Made by a program: the position numbers and the translations under genes. Shown piece after piece: positions 28,816-36,019 of a stretch of 36,019 nt of DNA. The stretch spans positions 1-36,019 of the forward strand of contig JACKDM010000051.1 of the NCBI GenBank assembly GCA_020633515.1, in the 5' to 3' direction. The notes beneath the pieces were generated by a model. It ran no database searches, was not told where the DNA came from, and worked only from the letters and a program-made list of their open reading frames with translations. The stretch comes from Myxococcales bacterium. GTDB lineage: Bacteria; Myxococcota; Bradymonadia; UBA7976; UBA1532. Within the stretch, counting starts at the first letter, position 1. Each line of letters opens with the position of its first letter.

Positions 28816-29502
28816 TCACCCCGGCCGCGCCGCCGTGCCCGGGATCAACAACCGCCCCACGTCGACATACGGCCCCGCCGAGACCCGCCGGATGGCATCA
28901 CCCCACTTCGCCGTGTCATCGGCGATGGCATCGTAGCGCGCCCGCGGAACCGCGATGACACCCCCGCCCGCCACCGCGAAGACCAATCGCTCCCCGTCCG
29001 CCTCCACCAGCGTCGGCCGCCCCGCCGCCGTCATCACCAGCGGCCCGCCCGGCGTGCGCATCAGATCGAGCACCAGCACCGCCACGAGCCGATCGTCGAG
29101 CCCGGCGTCGAAGCAGACGAGCTTCTCGCGCAGCGCGTGCAGCCCGAAGACCGTGCGCACCACGAACCCCGAAGACAGGCGCCGCACCGTCTCCGGCGCG
29201 TGGTCGATGAAGGTCCGCCGCCAGGTGTCGAGCGCCTCGGCCTCGAGCTCGCGCCACGCCACCTCCCACCCACGCGGCTGGCACCCGATGAAGCGCCGGG
29301 CGCCCACCTCGACGTAGAGCAGCGGCCCGTCCGCCGGCGTCACCGCGCCGCACGCCGGGCAGGGGATCTGCTGAAAGCCACCGGCGAGGATGGCATCTCG
29401 CAGATGCCTCGACCGCTCCCCGTTGACGCTCACCGCCAGCGACGTCACCTGCTTCGCGCCGCACCGCGGGCAGGTCAGCTCGGCGTCCTCGAAGACCGAC
29501 AT
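28816..29502 (-). CDS. CpXC domain protein (zinc-ribbon type)
   Basis: The 228-residue product has the CpXC domain, whose two Cys-Pro-x-Cys motifs probably bind zinc: CPRCGAKQ near residue 11 and CPACGAVT near 48. The remainder is a mixed alpha/beta part with a long helix (LEAEALDTWRRTFIDH) and a conserved-looking GFVVRTVFGLHALREKLVCFDAGLDDRLVAVLVL region, as in the family. No signal peptide is seen, so it is likely cytoplasmic. The function of the domain is unknown. It lies 45 bases behind the lipoprotein and DUF4157 genes on the same strand and is probably co-transcribed with them. Confidence 0.8.
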   Translation of the reverse strand: MSVFEDAELTCPRCGAKQVTSLAVSVNGERSRHLRDAILAGGFQQIPCPACGAVTPADGPLLYVEVGARRFIGCQPRGWEVAWRELEAEALDTWRRTFIDHAPETVRRLSSGFVVRTVFGLHALREKLVCFDAGLDDRLVAVLVLDLMRTPGGPLVMTAAGRPTLVEADGERLVFAVAGGGVIAVPRARYDAIADDTAKWGDAIRRVSAGPYVDVGRLLIPGTAARPG

Positions 29503-29547
29503 GGCACCCCCCGCGCCGCCGGTGTCACCGCAGGCTCGACGCGGCGA

Positions 29548-30171
29548 TCACTGCCACTTCTCTTCGACGCTCAGCTTCACCGCGCGATCGGGGCCGATCA
29601 CCGCCGTCGTCCGCCGCAGCGGCACCTCGCTCGACGTCACCCAGTACTCGACCGCCGGCTGGCCCTCGACCTCGATCTCGCGCGGCGGAAACAAGCCATC
29701 CTGCAGCTCGGCGGCGACGCTGTGCAGCTCGGCCTCGGTCACCAGCGCCGCGGTGGGATCCCGCGAGGCGCCCTGCAACACCCCGAACACCCGCGCCACC
29801 GTCGCCGGCGGCACCGCGCGCTTCGGCCCGTAATCCCAGGCGTCGAGCACCCGCTTCATCGCCGCGTCGCGCTCGGTCACCACCTCGCCGCCCGCGACCA
29901 CGCCGTACAGGTGCCGCGGCGGCCGCCCCTTCTTCTCCGCCGGCACCCGCGCGGTGAAGACCACCACCCCCGGCGCGCCCGCGTCCTTCATCACCTCGAC
30001 GACGACATCCGCCGCCGAGGCCCCGAGCTTCTCGCCGACATGCGCCGCGATCTGACGATCGACCACCTCGCCTCCCTCCGTCGCCTTGGTCTCGGGCGCC
30101 GGCCCCGCGCGGCTGCACCCGCCGAACACCGCGCCCACGAGCGCCGCCACGAGCAGCATCACCCGCATCAC
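29548..30171 (-). CDS. Lipoprotein, partner candidate of the DUF4157 protein
   Basis: The 207-residue product has a signal peptide with the lipobox VFGGC (Cys19), then an Ala/Glu-rich linker and a mixed alpha/beta domain: VDRQIAAHVGEKLGASAADVVVEV, GVVVFTARVPAEK, HLYGVVAGGEVVTERDAAMKRVL. No known family is recognised. The C-terminal half has a PPREIEVEGQPAVEYWVTS strand pair that resembles lipid- or peptide-binding modules only superficially. Its start overlaps the stop of the DUF4157 gene by four bases (ATGA), which indicates translational coupling. An immunity or docking role for the neighbouring protease is an attractive inference without direct evidence. Confidence 0.75.
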   Translation of the reverse strand: MMRVMLLVAALVGAVFGGCSRAGPAPETKATEGGEVVDRQIAAHVGEKLGASAADVVVEVMKDAGAPGVVVFTARVPAEKKGRPPRHLYGVVAGGEVVTERDAAMKRVLDAWDYGPKRAVPPATVARVFGVLQGASRDPTAALVTEAELHSVAAELQDGLFPPREIEVEGQPAVEYWVTSSEVPLRRTTAVIGPDRAVKLSVEEKWQ

Positions 30172-32267
30172 GCGACCGCCGTCCCATCGCCGGTGCTCGG
30201 CGTCGGGAAATCACCGATGTCATTCGCCGGCGGCGGCCCCATGCCATTCGGCCGCCCGCCGTCCGGGTCGACGTTGCTGTCGAACCATGCCTTCGTCCCC
30301 GGATCGACGAGCGCGAGCTTGTCGCCCTTGTTGGCCGATGGCTCATAGTAGGCCGCGTATGCCTCGGCGAACCACTCCCCCGGCGCGCGGTACTGATAGG
30401 TCGAGACCTTGCGGGTGCGCGCCGCCGGATCGTAGCTCCACCAGTCGCCGGCGTAGGCCTCCTGATAGATCCGCCCGCCGAGCGGGGTGCCACCCGTCGA
30501 GGGGAACTTGTACCACGGGTTGTGACCGCTCATCGCGAAGCAGGCCTTGAGCACGCCGACGCTCGGATCGGACTTGACGCTCGCCTTCTCGGTGTCATCG
30601 AGCCCGTCGATCGCGTCGATCCGCGTGTCGAGCTCCCCCGGCTTGCGCTCGTCGACGACGCCTTGCAGGCACGCGACGATCGCCGCCTTCTCGGTCGCGT
30701 CGCCCCAGGTGCTGATGGGACCGGCCGCCGCCGCCACCAGCGTCGACGCGACGTCGCCGGTCGTGAGGCTCTGCCAGTTGCCGCCGCCCGCGTTGCCGAC
30801 GCAGTACTTGTCGGAGTGACCGTTGGCGTCGTCGACCGCGTGCCCGACCTCGTGGCGGGCGACCTTGTCGAAGCGATTGACCCCATACAGCGGGTCGTCG
30901 ACGGTGCTGCCATCGGCGCGGGTCACGCCCTGCTGCGCCGCCCGGTTGGCGTTGCCGAGCGTCGCCGGATCGTATGCCATCGCCGCGTTGTCCCGCCCGC
31001 TCGCGTAGTAGCCACCCGCCGCGTCGCCCGCGTCGTGCGCGTAGCGCTCCATGAAGGCGAGCGCGCTGTTGCCCTCGACGTGCGCCGGCGGCAGCGCCGC
31101 GAGCACGTCCCACATGCGCCGCAGGCCGCCCGCCTCCCACTCCATCGGCGTCTCGTCGCTGTCTTCGGTCGCCTGGAAGGTGATGCGAAACCGCAGCTTC
31201 ATCAGCCCGCAGAGCGTCGCGACCTCGGCGTCGGGGGTCGCGTCGAAGAGCGCCTCGAGCCCCGCCTGCTCGTCGGGCCCGATCGTCGCCGAGCGCTGCA
31301 GGTTGTCGACGAGCCGCGCCCGGAAGTCGGCCGAGAGCCCGCCCCAGAGCGTGCCGCGCTGCTCGCCGGGCAGCGCCATGATCACCCGAAACACCCGGTT
31401 GGCGTCCTCGTCGGTGATCGCCCAGTCGAAGACGCCATACGACAGCAGCTCCTCGACATAGGGCTGCACCGCGGCCGGTCCCATCGCGACGATCAGCTTG
31501 GTGAACGCGCTCGTCTGCCGCGCCGAGGCCGGCAGGTTGTCGAGCAGCCGCGTCTTGAAGTCGGCCCCGAGCCGCGACATGGCATCGGCGAGCGCCGCCG
31601 TCTCGAGCGATGCCAGCCTGGCGAGCGCCTCGGTCGCCTCGGCGTCGGTGATCGCCCAGTCGAAGGTGCCATAAGACAACAGCGACTCGACCTCGCTGAC
31701 CACGTCGCGCTGGATGACACCCGCGCCCGCGCCCGCCGAGACCGAAGCCTGCCCGCCGCTCGCGACCGCCTCGGCGACCCCGTCGGCCTCGCGCTCGAGC
31801 GCGTCCCCGGGCCGCGAGACCTCACCCTCGAGCTGCGCCGGCCCGCGCTGGCCACCCTGGTGGATGACATGCGCCGCCTCGTGAGACATCAGCTCGGGGT
31901 CGAGCGGTGACTCCCCGGCGCCGAGGTGGATGTCGCTGCCCGTCGTGAACGCCCGCGCCCCCATCGCGCCCGCGATCCGCGCCGAGGCGGGGCCGGCGTG
32001 CACCGTCGCGTGGCCGACCTTCTGCCCGGTCGCCGCCTCGACGTCGGCGGCGATGTCGGGATCGAGCGGCTCCCCGCCCCCGCTCGGCGGCGCGTCTGCG
32101 CCGTCCGCCCCCGCCGCGCCCCCGCCGAAGCCACCGAGCGCGAGCAGCTCGGCGCTCTGTGCCATCGCCGGGGTGAGGTAGGGCAGCCCGGCGAGCGCCG
32201 CCTCGTCTGCCTGCCGCCCCCCGGGGGCCGGCGCCTTCGCTGCTCCGCTCGATTGTTTGTCGTGCAT
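30168..32267 (-). CDS. DUF4157 (eCIS core) protein with tandem repeats and C-terminal zincin signature
   Basis: The 699-residue protein has an Ala/Gly-rich N-terminus and a DUF4157 domain (about 68-140) with a characteristic HEAAH (129-133) in [18 protein letters not shown]4157 is associated with extracellular contractile injection systems and secreted toxins. [11 protein letters not shown] segment (about 159-168) follows. Then two similar helical repeats: [19 protein letters not shown] (from about 193) and [19 protein letters not shown] (from about 271), each ending in LLDNLP or LVDNLQ. The C-terminal 260 residues contain a second metal-protease signature, HEVGH (472-476), with Glu631 or Glu635 ([12 protein letters not shown]) as a candidate third ligand. 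The protein thus resembles a secreted effector with a protease payload. There is no signal peptide. No eCIS tube, sheath or baseplate genes are present in the window. GGGGAGCG precedes the ATG. Confidence 0.85.
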   Translation of the reverse strand: MHDKQSSGAAKAPAPGGRQADEAALAGLPYLTPAMAQSAELLALGGFGGGAAGADGADAPPSGGGEPLDPDIAADVEAATGQKVGHATVHAGPASARIAGAMGARAFTTGSDIHLGAGESPLDPELMSHEAAHVIHQGGQRGPAQLEGEVSRPGDALEREADGVAEAVASGGQASVSAGAGAGVIQRDVVSEVESLLSYGTFDWAITDAEATEALARLASLETAALADAMSRLGADFKTRLLDNLPASARQTSAFTKLIVAMGPAAVQPYVEELLSYGVFDWAITDEDANRVFRVIMALPGEQRGTLWGGLSADFRARLVDNLQRSATIGPDEQAGLEALFDATPDAEVATLCGLMKLRFRITFQATEDSDETPMEWEAGGLRRMWDVLAALPPAHVEGNSALAFMERYAHDAGDAAGGYYASGRDNAAMAYDPATLGNANRAAQQGVTRADGSTVDDPLYGVNRFDKVARHEVGHAVDDANGHSDKYCVGNAGGGNWQSLTTGDVASTLVAAAAGPISTWGDATEKAAIVACLQGVVDERKPGELDTRIDAIDGLDDTEKASVKSDPSVGVLKACFAMSGHNPWYKFPSTGGTPLGGRIYQEAYAGDWWSYDPAARTRKVSTYQYRAPGEWFAEAYAAYYEPSANKGDKLALVDPGTKAWFDSNVDPDGGRPNGMGPPPANDIGDFPTPSTGDGTAVA

Positions 32268-32365
32268 GGTCGCTCCCCGCGCGGGCCGGGTGTGATGGTC
32301 CGATGATGACCGGGCGTGCCAATGGCGTCAAGCGCTCCATTTCCTCTATTGCGAAGCGGGCAGCC

Positions 32366-32381
32366 GGGGTCGGCCGACCCC
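32366..32381. repeat. Perfect 16-base palindrome
   Basis: GGGGTCGGCCGACCCC lies in the divergent 239-base gap between the DUF4157 gene and the M15 peptidase gene. One base differs from the sequence at 16329-16344. It could be a regulator site or a hairpin. The rest of the gap has a small AT-rich stretch (about 32338-32352) that may hold a promoter. Confidence 0.6.
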
Positions 32382-32506
32382 ACCGACCCGCGCCGCGGGC
32401 GAGACATCGACGCCTCAACCACCCCCGATCCCACGGTGTCATGCGGCCTCGCGCCTTGGCATGGATCACGCTAACACCGAGCGCGACCGGCCCGAACGGA
32501 GACGCC

Positions 32507-33838
32507 ATGCGCCGCCTGCTCCCCCTCGCCGCCCTGCTCCTCGCCACCGCCTGCGCCGATCCCGGCGACGACGGCCACGGCGAGCTCTACGACGACCACC
32601 TCCACGAGCCCGAGGGCGCCGAAGAGATCGACCTCAAAGCCGCCGGCCTCGTCACCGTCGCCGATGTCATCCGCAACCGCGGCTGCTCCACCGCGCCGCT
32701 GCGCGCGCTCGACGAACAGATCGCGCGTGAGCTCGCCTGCATCGCGCCCGGCACGATGAAGCGGATCGACGACATCCCCGGCCTCACCCTCGGCGGCGGC
32801 GCGCGCACCTTCATCCAGGCCGACGCCGCCGACGCGCTGCGCCGCGTCGTGCGCCAGACCGGCGCGCTGACCCTCAACAGCGGCTGGCGCTCGGTCGCGC
32901 AGCAGCACGTGCTCAAGTCATGGGAGGGGAGCTGTGGCATCGGCGTCGCCGCCGCGCCCGGCAACAGCAACCACCAGTCGGGGCTCGCGCTCGACATCGC
33001 GCAGTACGGCACCAGCGGCGTGCGCACGGCGCTCCGCAACGCCGGCTTCTCGTGGTACTGCGACTACCGCAACTCGGGCCGGCTCAGCGGCTGCGGCGAC
33101 CCGGTGCACTTCGACTACTTCTCGGGCACCGACCTGCGCCCGCACGCGGTGCGCGCCTTCCAGAAGCTGTGGAACCGCAACAACCCCAACGATCGCATCG
33201 CCGAGGATGGCTCGTGGGGCCCGCAGACCGCCGCCCGCGTCTCCCGCTCGCCGCTCGAAGGCTTCCGCACCGTCGCCTCCTGCGCCGCGACCGGCGACGC
33301 CCCTGCCCCCGAGCCCGAGCCGGCGCCCGCCCCGGAGCCCGAGCCCGAGCCCGCGCCCGCGCCCGCGCCGGAAGGCAACGGCATCTGCGTCGACGACAGC
33401 CTCCCGCTCTCCGAGCACGGCGACCGCTGCGACGGCTTCGCCGACGACCACTGGCGCTGCGCCTGCAACGAGCGCCTCGGCCGCACCATCAGCCAGGTCT
33501 GCCGCGACGGCCGCTGGATCAACTACCACAGCGACCCCAGCGACTGCGCCCGCTGCGACGGCCGCTACACCGACGGCTGCGACCAGGGCGCCCCGGCCCC
33601 CGCCCCGCCCCCGCCGAGCCAGAACGGCGGGATCTGCGAAGACGACAGCCTCCCGCTCTCCGACCACAACCGGAGCTGCCAGGGCTTCCCGCACGACCAC
33701 TGGCGCTGCGCGTGCAGCGAGGGCCACGAGGCCCCGGTGAGCCAGGTCTGCCGCAACGGCCGGTGGATCAACTACCAGCTCAACCCCCGCGACTGCGACC
33801 GCTGCGACGGCCGCTACACGAGCGGCTGCGAGCCCTGA
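32507..33838 (+). CDS. Secreted M15-family peptidase (VanY-like) with Cys-rich C-terminal modules
   Basis: The 443-residue product has a signal peptide with the lipobox ATAC (Cys16). The peptidase part (about 85-210) has the zinc-site residues of D,D-carboxypeptidase/M15 enzymes: His156 and Asp163 in GNSNHQSGLALDIA and His201 in PVHFDYF. These enzymes trim peptidoglycan cross-bridges or act as lytic endopeptidases. Residues about 212-255 (AVRAFQKLWN, DGSWGPQTAARVSRSP) match a peptidoglycan-binding domain. A Pro/Ala/Glu linker follows, then two 65-residue Cys-rich repeats from about 283 and 372, each with the core DSLPLSxH, DHWRCAC and VCRxGRWINY. I do not recognise this module. GGAG lies before the ATG. 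A possible short stem-loop follows the stop. Confidence 0.88.
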   Translation: MRRLLPLAALLLATACADPGDDGHGELYDDHLHEPEGAEEIDLKAAGLVTVADVIRNRGCSTAPLRALDEQIARELACIAPGTMKRIDDIPGLTLGGGARTFIQADAADALRRVVRQTGALTLNSGWRSVAQQHVLKSWEGSCGIGVAAAPGNSNHQSGLALDIAQYGTSGVRTALRNAGFSWYCDYRNSGRLSGCGDPVHFDYFSGTDLRPHAVRAFQKLWNRNNPNDRIAEDGSWGPQTAARVSRSPLEGFRTVASCAATGDAPAPEPEPAPAPEPEPEPAPAPAPEGNGICVDDSLPLSEHGDRCDGFADDHWRCACNERLGRTISQVCRDGRWINYHSDPSDCARCDGRYTDGCDQGAPAPAPPPPSQNGGICEDDSLPLSDHNRSCQGFPHDHWRCACSEGHEAPVSQVCRNGRWINYQLNPRDCDRCDGRYTSGCEP

Positions 33839-33844
33839 GCGACC

Positions 33845-33858
33845 GGGCGCGAGCGCCC
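33845..33858 (+). terminator. Short stem-loop GGGCGC-GA-GCGCCC followed by TT
   Basis: A 5-6 base GC stem (33845-33858) begins six bases after the peptidase stop codon. The stem is short, so termination is only a possibility. Confidence 0.35.
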
Positions 33859-33888
33859 TTGCGACCATCCGACGGCCGCGCCTACCCT
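33859..33888 (+). promoter_or_regulatory. Putative promoter of vapBC
   Basis: TTGCGA (33859-33864), an 18-base spacer and TACCCT (33883-33888), followed 28 bases later by the vapB ATG with GAAGGGAG before it. Confidence 0.45.
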
Positions 33889-33916
33889 GCCCGAAGAGCC
33901 ACGAAGGGAGCGCGCC

Positions 33917-34153
33917 ATGTCCGCCGCCATCCTCAGCAGCGAAGGGCAGATCACCATCCCCCCTGCCATCCGCGAGCGTCTTGGGCTCAAGCCCGGCGAC
34001 CGCGTAGTCTTCGTGCAGCGACCCGACGGGCAGGTCGTCGTCGAAGCCGAAGCCCACGACGTCCGGCGGCTCCGGGGCCTGCTCCGTCACAAGGGGCGAC
34101 CGGTCAGCGTCGAAGAGATGAACGCTGCCATCGACGCGGCAGCGTCGAAATGA
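33917..34153 (+). CDS. AbrB/MazE/SpoVT-type antitoxin
   Basis: The 78-residue product is an AbrB-like DNA-binding protein: ILSSEGQITIPPAIRERLGLKPGDRVVFV forms the swapped-hairpin fold, and its C-terminal part (EAEAHDVRRLRGLLRHKGRPVSVEEMNAAID) is of the kind that wraps a VapC toxin. It represses its own promoter as a complex and neutralises the toxin encoded immediately downstream. Overlap of its stop with the toxin start by four bases (ATGA) supports the pairing. GAAGGGAG lies just before the ATG. Confidence 0.92.
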   Translation: MSAAILSSEGQITIPPAIRERLGLKPGDRVVFVQRPDGQVVVEAEAHDVRRLRGLLRHKGRPVSVEEMNAAIDAAASK

Positions 34154-34545
34154 TCGGACTCGACACCAACGTGCTCGTCCGATACCTCGCCGACGACGAC
34201 CCCGAGCAATCGGGACGCGCCGCGGCGCTGATCGAGGGCGCGGCTGATCGAGGTGAGGCGCTCTACCTGAGCGGAGTCGTGCTCTGCGAAGTCGTCTGGG
34301 TCCTCCGGGGACCCTACAAGCGCGGGCGCGAGGAGATCGCGGGCGCGCTCGACCTCGTCCTGCGCAGCGCGGCGTTCGTGATCGAAGACCTCGACCTGAC
34401 GCGTCGTGCCTGGGAGCGTTACGCGGCGGGCGGAGCGGACTTCGCCGACTATCTCATCGCCGAGAAGTCTTTGTCGGCCGGATGCGATCGGGTGGCGACC
34501 TTCGATCGCAAGCTGCTCCGCGAGCGCGGGTTCGCCGAGCCCTGA
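34150..34545 (+). CDS. PIN-domain ribonuclease toxin (VapC-like)
   Basis: The 131-residue product is a PIN-domain protein. Acidic metal-binding residues are visible at Asp5 (IGLDTNVLVRYL), Glu47 (LCEVVW), Asp97/Asp100 (GGADFADYLI) and Asp119 (FDRKL). VapC toxins are endoribonucleases that cut tRNA or rRNA and are inhibited by the partner antitoxin, which is encoded just upstream with an ATGA overlap. The open frame extends upstream in this phase, but the overlap and the family N-terminus fix the start at 34150. A long inverted repeat spans its stop. Confidence 0.93.
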   Translation: MIGLDTNVLVRYLADDDPEQSGRAAALIEGAADRGEALYLSGVVLCEVVWVLRGPYKRGREEIAGALDLVLRSAAFVIEDLDLTRRAWERYAAGGADFADYLIAEKSLSAGCDRVATFDRKLLRERGFAEP

Positions 34546-34583
34546 CCCGTCTCTGCGAGGAGCCGAGCGAGTCGAGGGCTCGG
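34535..34583 (+). terminator. Inverted repeat at the end of vapC
   Basis: CCGAGCCCT (34535-34543), overlapping the vapC stop codon region, pairs perfectly with AGGGCTCGG (34575-34583) across 31 bases. It may end the toxin-antitoxin transcript before the promoter at 34589. Confidence 0.4.
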
Positions 34584-34588
34584 TGCGC

Positions 34589-34618
34589 TTGTCGGTTGTC
34601 CCGATGGTCGGCTAACGT
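34589..34618 (+). promoter_or_regulatory. Putative promoter of the 34626 operon (leaderless)
   Basis: TTGTCG (34589-34594), an 18-base spacer and TAACGT (34613-34618). The ATG begins seven bases later, so the mRNA would start at the start codon. Confidence 0.5.
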
Positions 34619-34625
34619 GGCCGAA

Positions 34626-34943
34626 ATGTCGCAGCCCCCCTCCCCGCACCTCGAAATGGCGTCACCCCGCACCGGGCTCGACGACACGCCCCCCGAGATC
34701 CATCGCATCCTGATCGAAGGCTACCGACGCATGTCGATGACCGACAAAGCCCGGCGCATCGTCGAGCTGACGCATGGCGTGCAACAGATGGCGCTCGCCC
34801 GCTTGCGGGCGCAGCACCCGGACGCGACACCGCGCGAGCTCCAGCTTCGACTCGCGGCGCTGTGGATCGACGCCGACACCCTGCGCGCCGCCGTCGGCTG
34901 GGCGCCGGGCGACGACCCCGCGCTGATGGTCTGTGGAGCCTGA
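34626..34943 (+). CDS. Small conserved protein of unknown function
   Basis: The 105-residue product is mostly helical: PPEIHRILIEGYRRMSMTDKARRIVELTHGVQQMALARLRAQHPDATPRELQLRLAAL, split by short turns. Similar small proteins with the pattern PExxxxLIExYRRMSxxEKxRRxxELT are, as I recall, found in myxobacteria without assigned function. It is cytoplasmic, with no membrane segment or signal. The ATG at 34626 is chosen because a TAACGT box lies seven bases before it and because the open frame upstream is non-coding in character. Its stop codon is directly followed by the ATG of the next gene, so all three genes to the window end form an operon. Confidence 0.75.
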   Translation: MSQPPSPHLEMASPRTGLDDTPPEIHRILIEGYRRMSMTDKARRIVELTHGVQQMALARLRAQHPDATPRELQLRLAALWIDADTLRAAVGWAPGDDPALMVCGA

Positions 34944-35237
34944 ATGCTGACCGATGAGCAGATCGCCGCGCTGGCCGCCGACCGCGAGAGCTTCCGGGTC
35001 GAGCGCAAGGTGGCGATCGGCCGGGTGACACCCGACACCTTCGGGCGGCCGGGCGGCAATGACTACCGCAACCCGACGGTCGCGAACGCGCTCAAGACGC
35101 TCGGCTTCGTGCAGCGCTTCGGGCTCGGGGTGCCGCTGGCGCGCAAGGCCTGCGCGGAGAATGGCAACCCGCCGCCTGAGTTCCTCTTCGAGCAGAACAC
35201 CTTCGGGGTGGTGGTGCGCGCGAGGTCACAGGCATGA
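34944..35237 (+). pseudogene. Internally deleted AlbA_2/RecG-C-terminal-like ATP-binding protein
   Basis: The 97-residue product joins two ends of a much longer protein in frame. The N-terminus (MLTDEQIAALAADRESFRVERK) is that of AlbA_2/Schlafen-like ATP-binding proteins, which usually run 450-480 residues. After only about 25 residues it jumps to their C-terminus (GRVTPDTFGRPGGNDYRNP, TVANALKTLGFVQRFGLGVPLARKA, NGNPPPEFLFE). The central ATP-binding and transducer parts, roughly 350 residues, are missing. The frame is intact and ends overlapping the next gene by four bases, so it may be expressed as a small derivative. In related genomes, as I recall, a full-length form precedes a ParA-like gene as here. 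Confidence 0.8.
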
Positions 35238-36019
35238 GGTCGCTGGCGTTCTTCATGCCCAAGGGCGGCGTCGGCCGCACGACGCTGGTCTACCACCTCG
35301 CGCACCTCTGGGCAGACCAGGGCAAGCGGGTGCTGCTCGTCGACCTCGATCCGCAGGCCGCGCTGACCACGCTGTGCCTGAGCGAAGACGAGATCGAAGC
35401 GATGTGGACCGGGAGCGTCGAGCGGCGAGGCACCCTCTTCGGTGCCATTCGCCCGGGCGTCGTGGGGACCGGCGATGTCGTCGCGCCGCGCCTGCACCAC
35501 CTGAGTGAAGGCCTCGCGCTCGTCGCGGGTGATCTCGAGCTCGCCGCGTTCGAACATTCGCTCGCCGATGACTGGAGCCGTGCCCTCGTTCGCCATGGCG
35601 CCAAGGTCGCGCTGCATCGCCACTCGGCCTTCGCTCGCGTCATCGCCGCGGCCGGAGCAGACCACGACGCCGACATCGTCCTCGTCGACCTCGGACCGAG
35701 CCTCGGCGCCATCAACCGGGCGGCGCTGCTCGCGATCGATCACATCATCACACCGTTGAACGCCGATCTGTTCTCGCTTCAAGCACTGCGAATGCTCGGG
35801 CTGACGCTGACGACGTGGCGAGCGGAGTGGCGCGATCGGATCGCCCACCTGATGGCCCCACCGTCGATCCTGCCTGACCGAGCGTTCCAGGCGCTTGGCT
35901 ACGTCGTCACCCACACCGGTCTCCGCCTCAACCAGCCGGCGAAGACATACCAGCGATGGCTCTCGCAGCTCCCGCGCCAGTTCCACCGCTCACTGCTCGG
36001 TGACGATTCGCTGGCCGAG
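35234..36019 (+). CDS. ParA-like AAA ATPase with altered Walker A (3' end outside window)
   Basis: The gene starts with ATG at 35234, overlapping the previous stop by four bases, and runs off the window end after 262 codons. It encodes a ParA/MinD-family ATPase: the deviant Walker A reads PKGGVGRTTLVYHL, followed by VLLVDLDPQAAL, the Walker B-like VLVDLGPSLGAINRAALLAIDHIITPL and LGYVVTHTGLRLNQPAKTY. The usual motif is KGGxGKT/ST; here the second, catalytic Lys is Arg (codon CGC), which normally abolishes ATP hydrolysis. The signature Lys at the motif start (Lys10) is kept. Proteins of this type segregate or position plasmids, chromosomes or complexes; the partner is unknown. The predicted product is incomplete at its C-terminus. 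Confidence 0.88.
   Translation, partial: MRSLAFFMPKGGVGRTTLVYHLAHLWADQGKRVLLVDLDPQAALTTLCLSEDEIEAMWTGSVERRGTLFGAIRPGVVGTGDVVAPRLHHLSEGLALVAGDLELAAFEHSLADDWSRALVRHGAKVALHRHSAFARVIAAAGADHDADIVLVDLGPSLGAINRAALLAIDHIITPLNADLFSLQALRMLGLTLTTWRAEWRDRIAHLMAPPSILPDRAFQALGYVVTHTGLRLNQPAKTYQRWLSQLPRQFHRSLLGDDSLAE

Noticed and set aside
28816..36019. A complete eCIS or phage-tail locus around the DUF4157 gene.
   Set aside because: No sheath, tube, spike, baseplate or AAA ATPase genes of that kind are found; the ParA-like gene at the end is unrelated.

Overview
The window is about 36 kb of very GC-rich bacterial chromosome, densely packed with genes and free of tRNA, rRNA, insertion sequences and CRISPR arrays. 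The gene content points to a myxobacterium or a close relative (Myxococcota or former Deltaproteobacteria; this is an inference). The signs are a secreted protein with a Cys, hydrophobic, Arg-rich C-terminal tail of MYXO-CTERM type, large lipoproteins built from thrombospondin type 3 and MopE-like metal-binding repeats, many lipoboxes, an ECF sigma/anti-sigma pair, a eukaryote-like kinase fold and a DUF4157 (eCIS core) protein.

Layout. 0.1-1.8 kb: a DUF72 protein and a DUF434 protein on the minus strand. 1.9-4.9 kb: a 1015-residue secreted multidomain protein, followed by a 570-base gap with a C-rich tract and palindromes. 5.5-9.2 kb: an unrecognised protein with three copies of one domain and a Lys/Ala-rich linker, a bacterial N-terminal glutamine amidohydrolase, and an amidohydrolase. 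9.2-16.2 kb, minus strand: a lipoprotein-rich block with the ECF sigma factor, its membrane anti-sigma partner (apparently frameshifted) and four lipoprotein genes. A 41-base element lies directly in front of both the sigma gene and the MopE-repeat lipoprotein gene and is probably the sigma factor's own promoter. 16.4-20.6 kb: a small lipoprotein, a Tat-exported flavin oxidoreductase, and an alpha/beta hydrolase with a TIM-barrel isomerase gene, with three TACGTA sites in the divergent gap.

20.6-27.7 kb is central carbon metabolism: isocitrate lyase and malate synthase (the glyoxylate shunt) on the minus strand, a divergent RamB/ScfR-type regulator with a RamB-like site in the shared promoter, a MATE exporter, and malate dehydrogenase with a clear promoter and terminator. 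Together they suggest growth on acetate or fatty acids under one regulator.

27.8-36 kb is more accessory: a probable pseudokinase; a minus-strand operon of a 699-residue DUF4157 protein with tandem repeats and a C-terminal HEVGH zincin signature, overlapping a lipoprotein gene, with a CpXC zinc protein behind; a secreted M15 peptidase with duplicated Cys-rich modules; a VapBC toxin-antitoxin pair; and an operon of a small protein, an internally deleted AlbA_2-type ATP-binding protein and a ParA-like ATPase with Arg in place of the Walker A Lys, cut by the window end.

The strongest candidates for something new are the orphan DUF4157-zincin/lipoprotein unit, the triple-domain protein, the ECF regulon with its conserved promoter, and the remnant AlbA/ParA pair. 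Several genes also seem to be expressed from promoters whose -10 box sits only 6-7 bases before the start codon, which suggests leaderless mRNAs.
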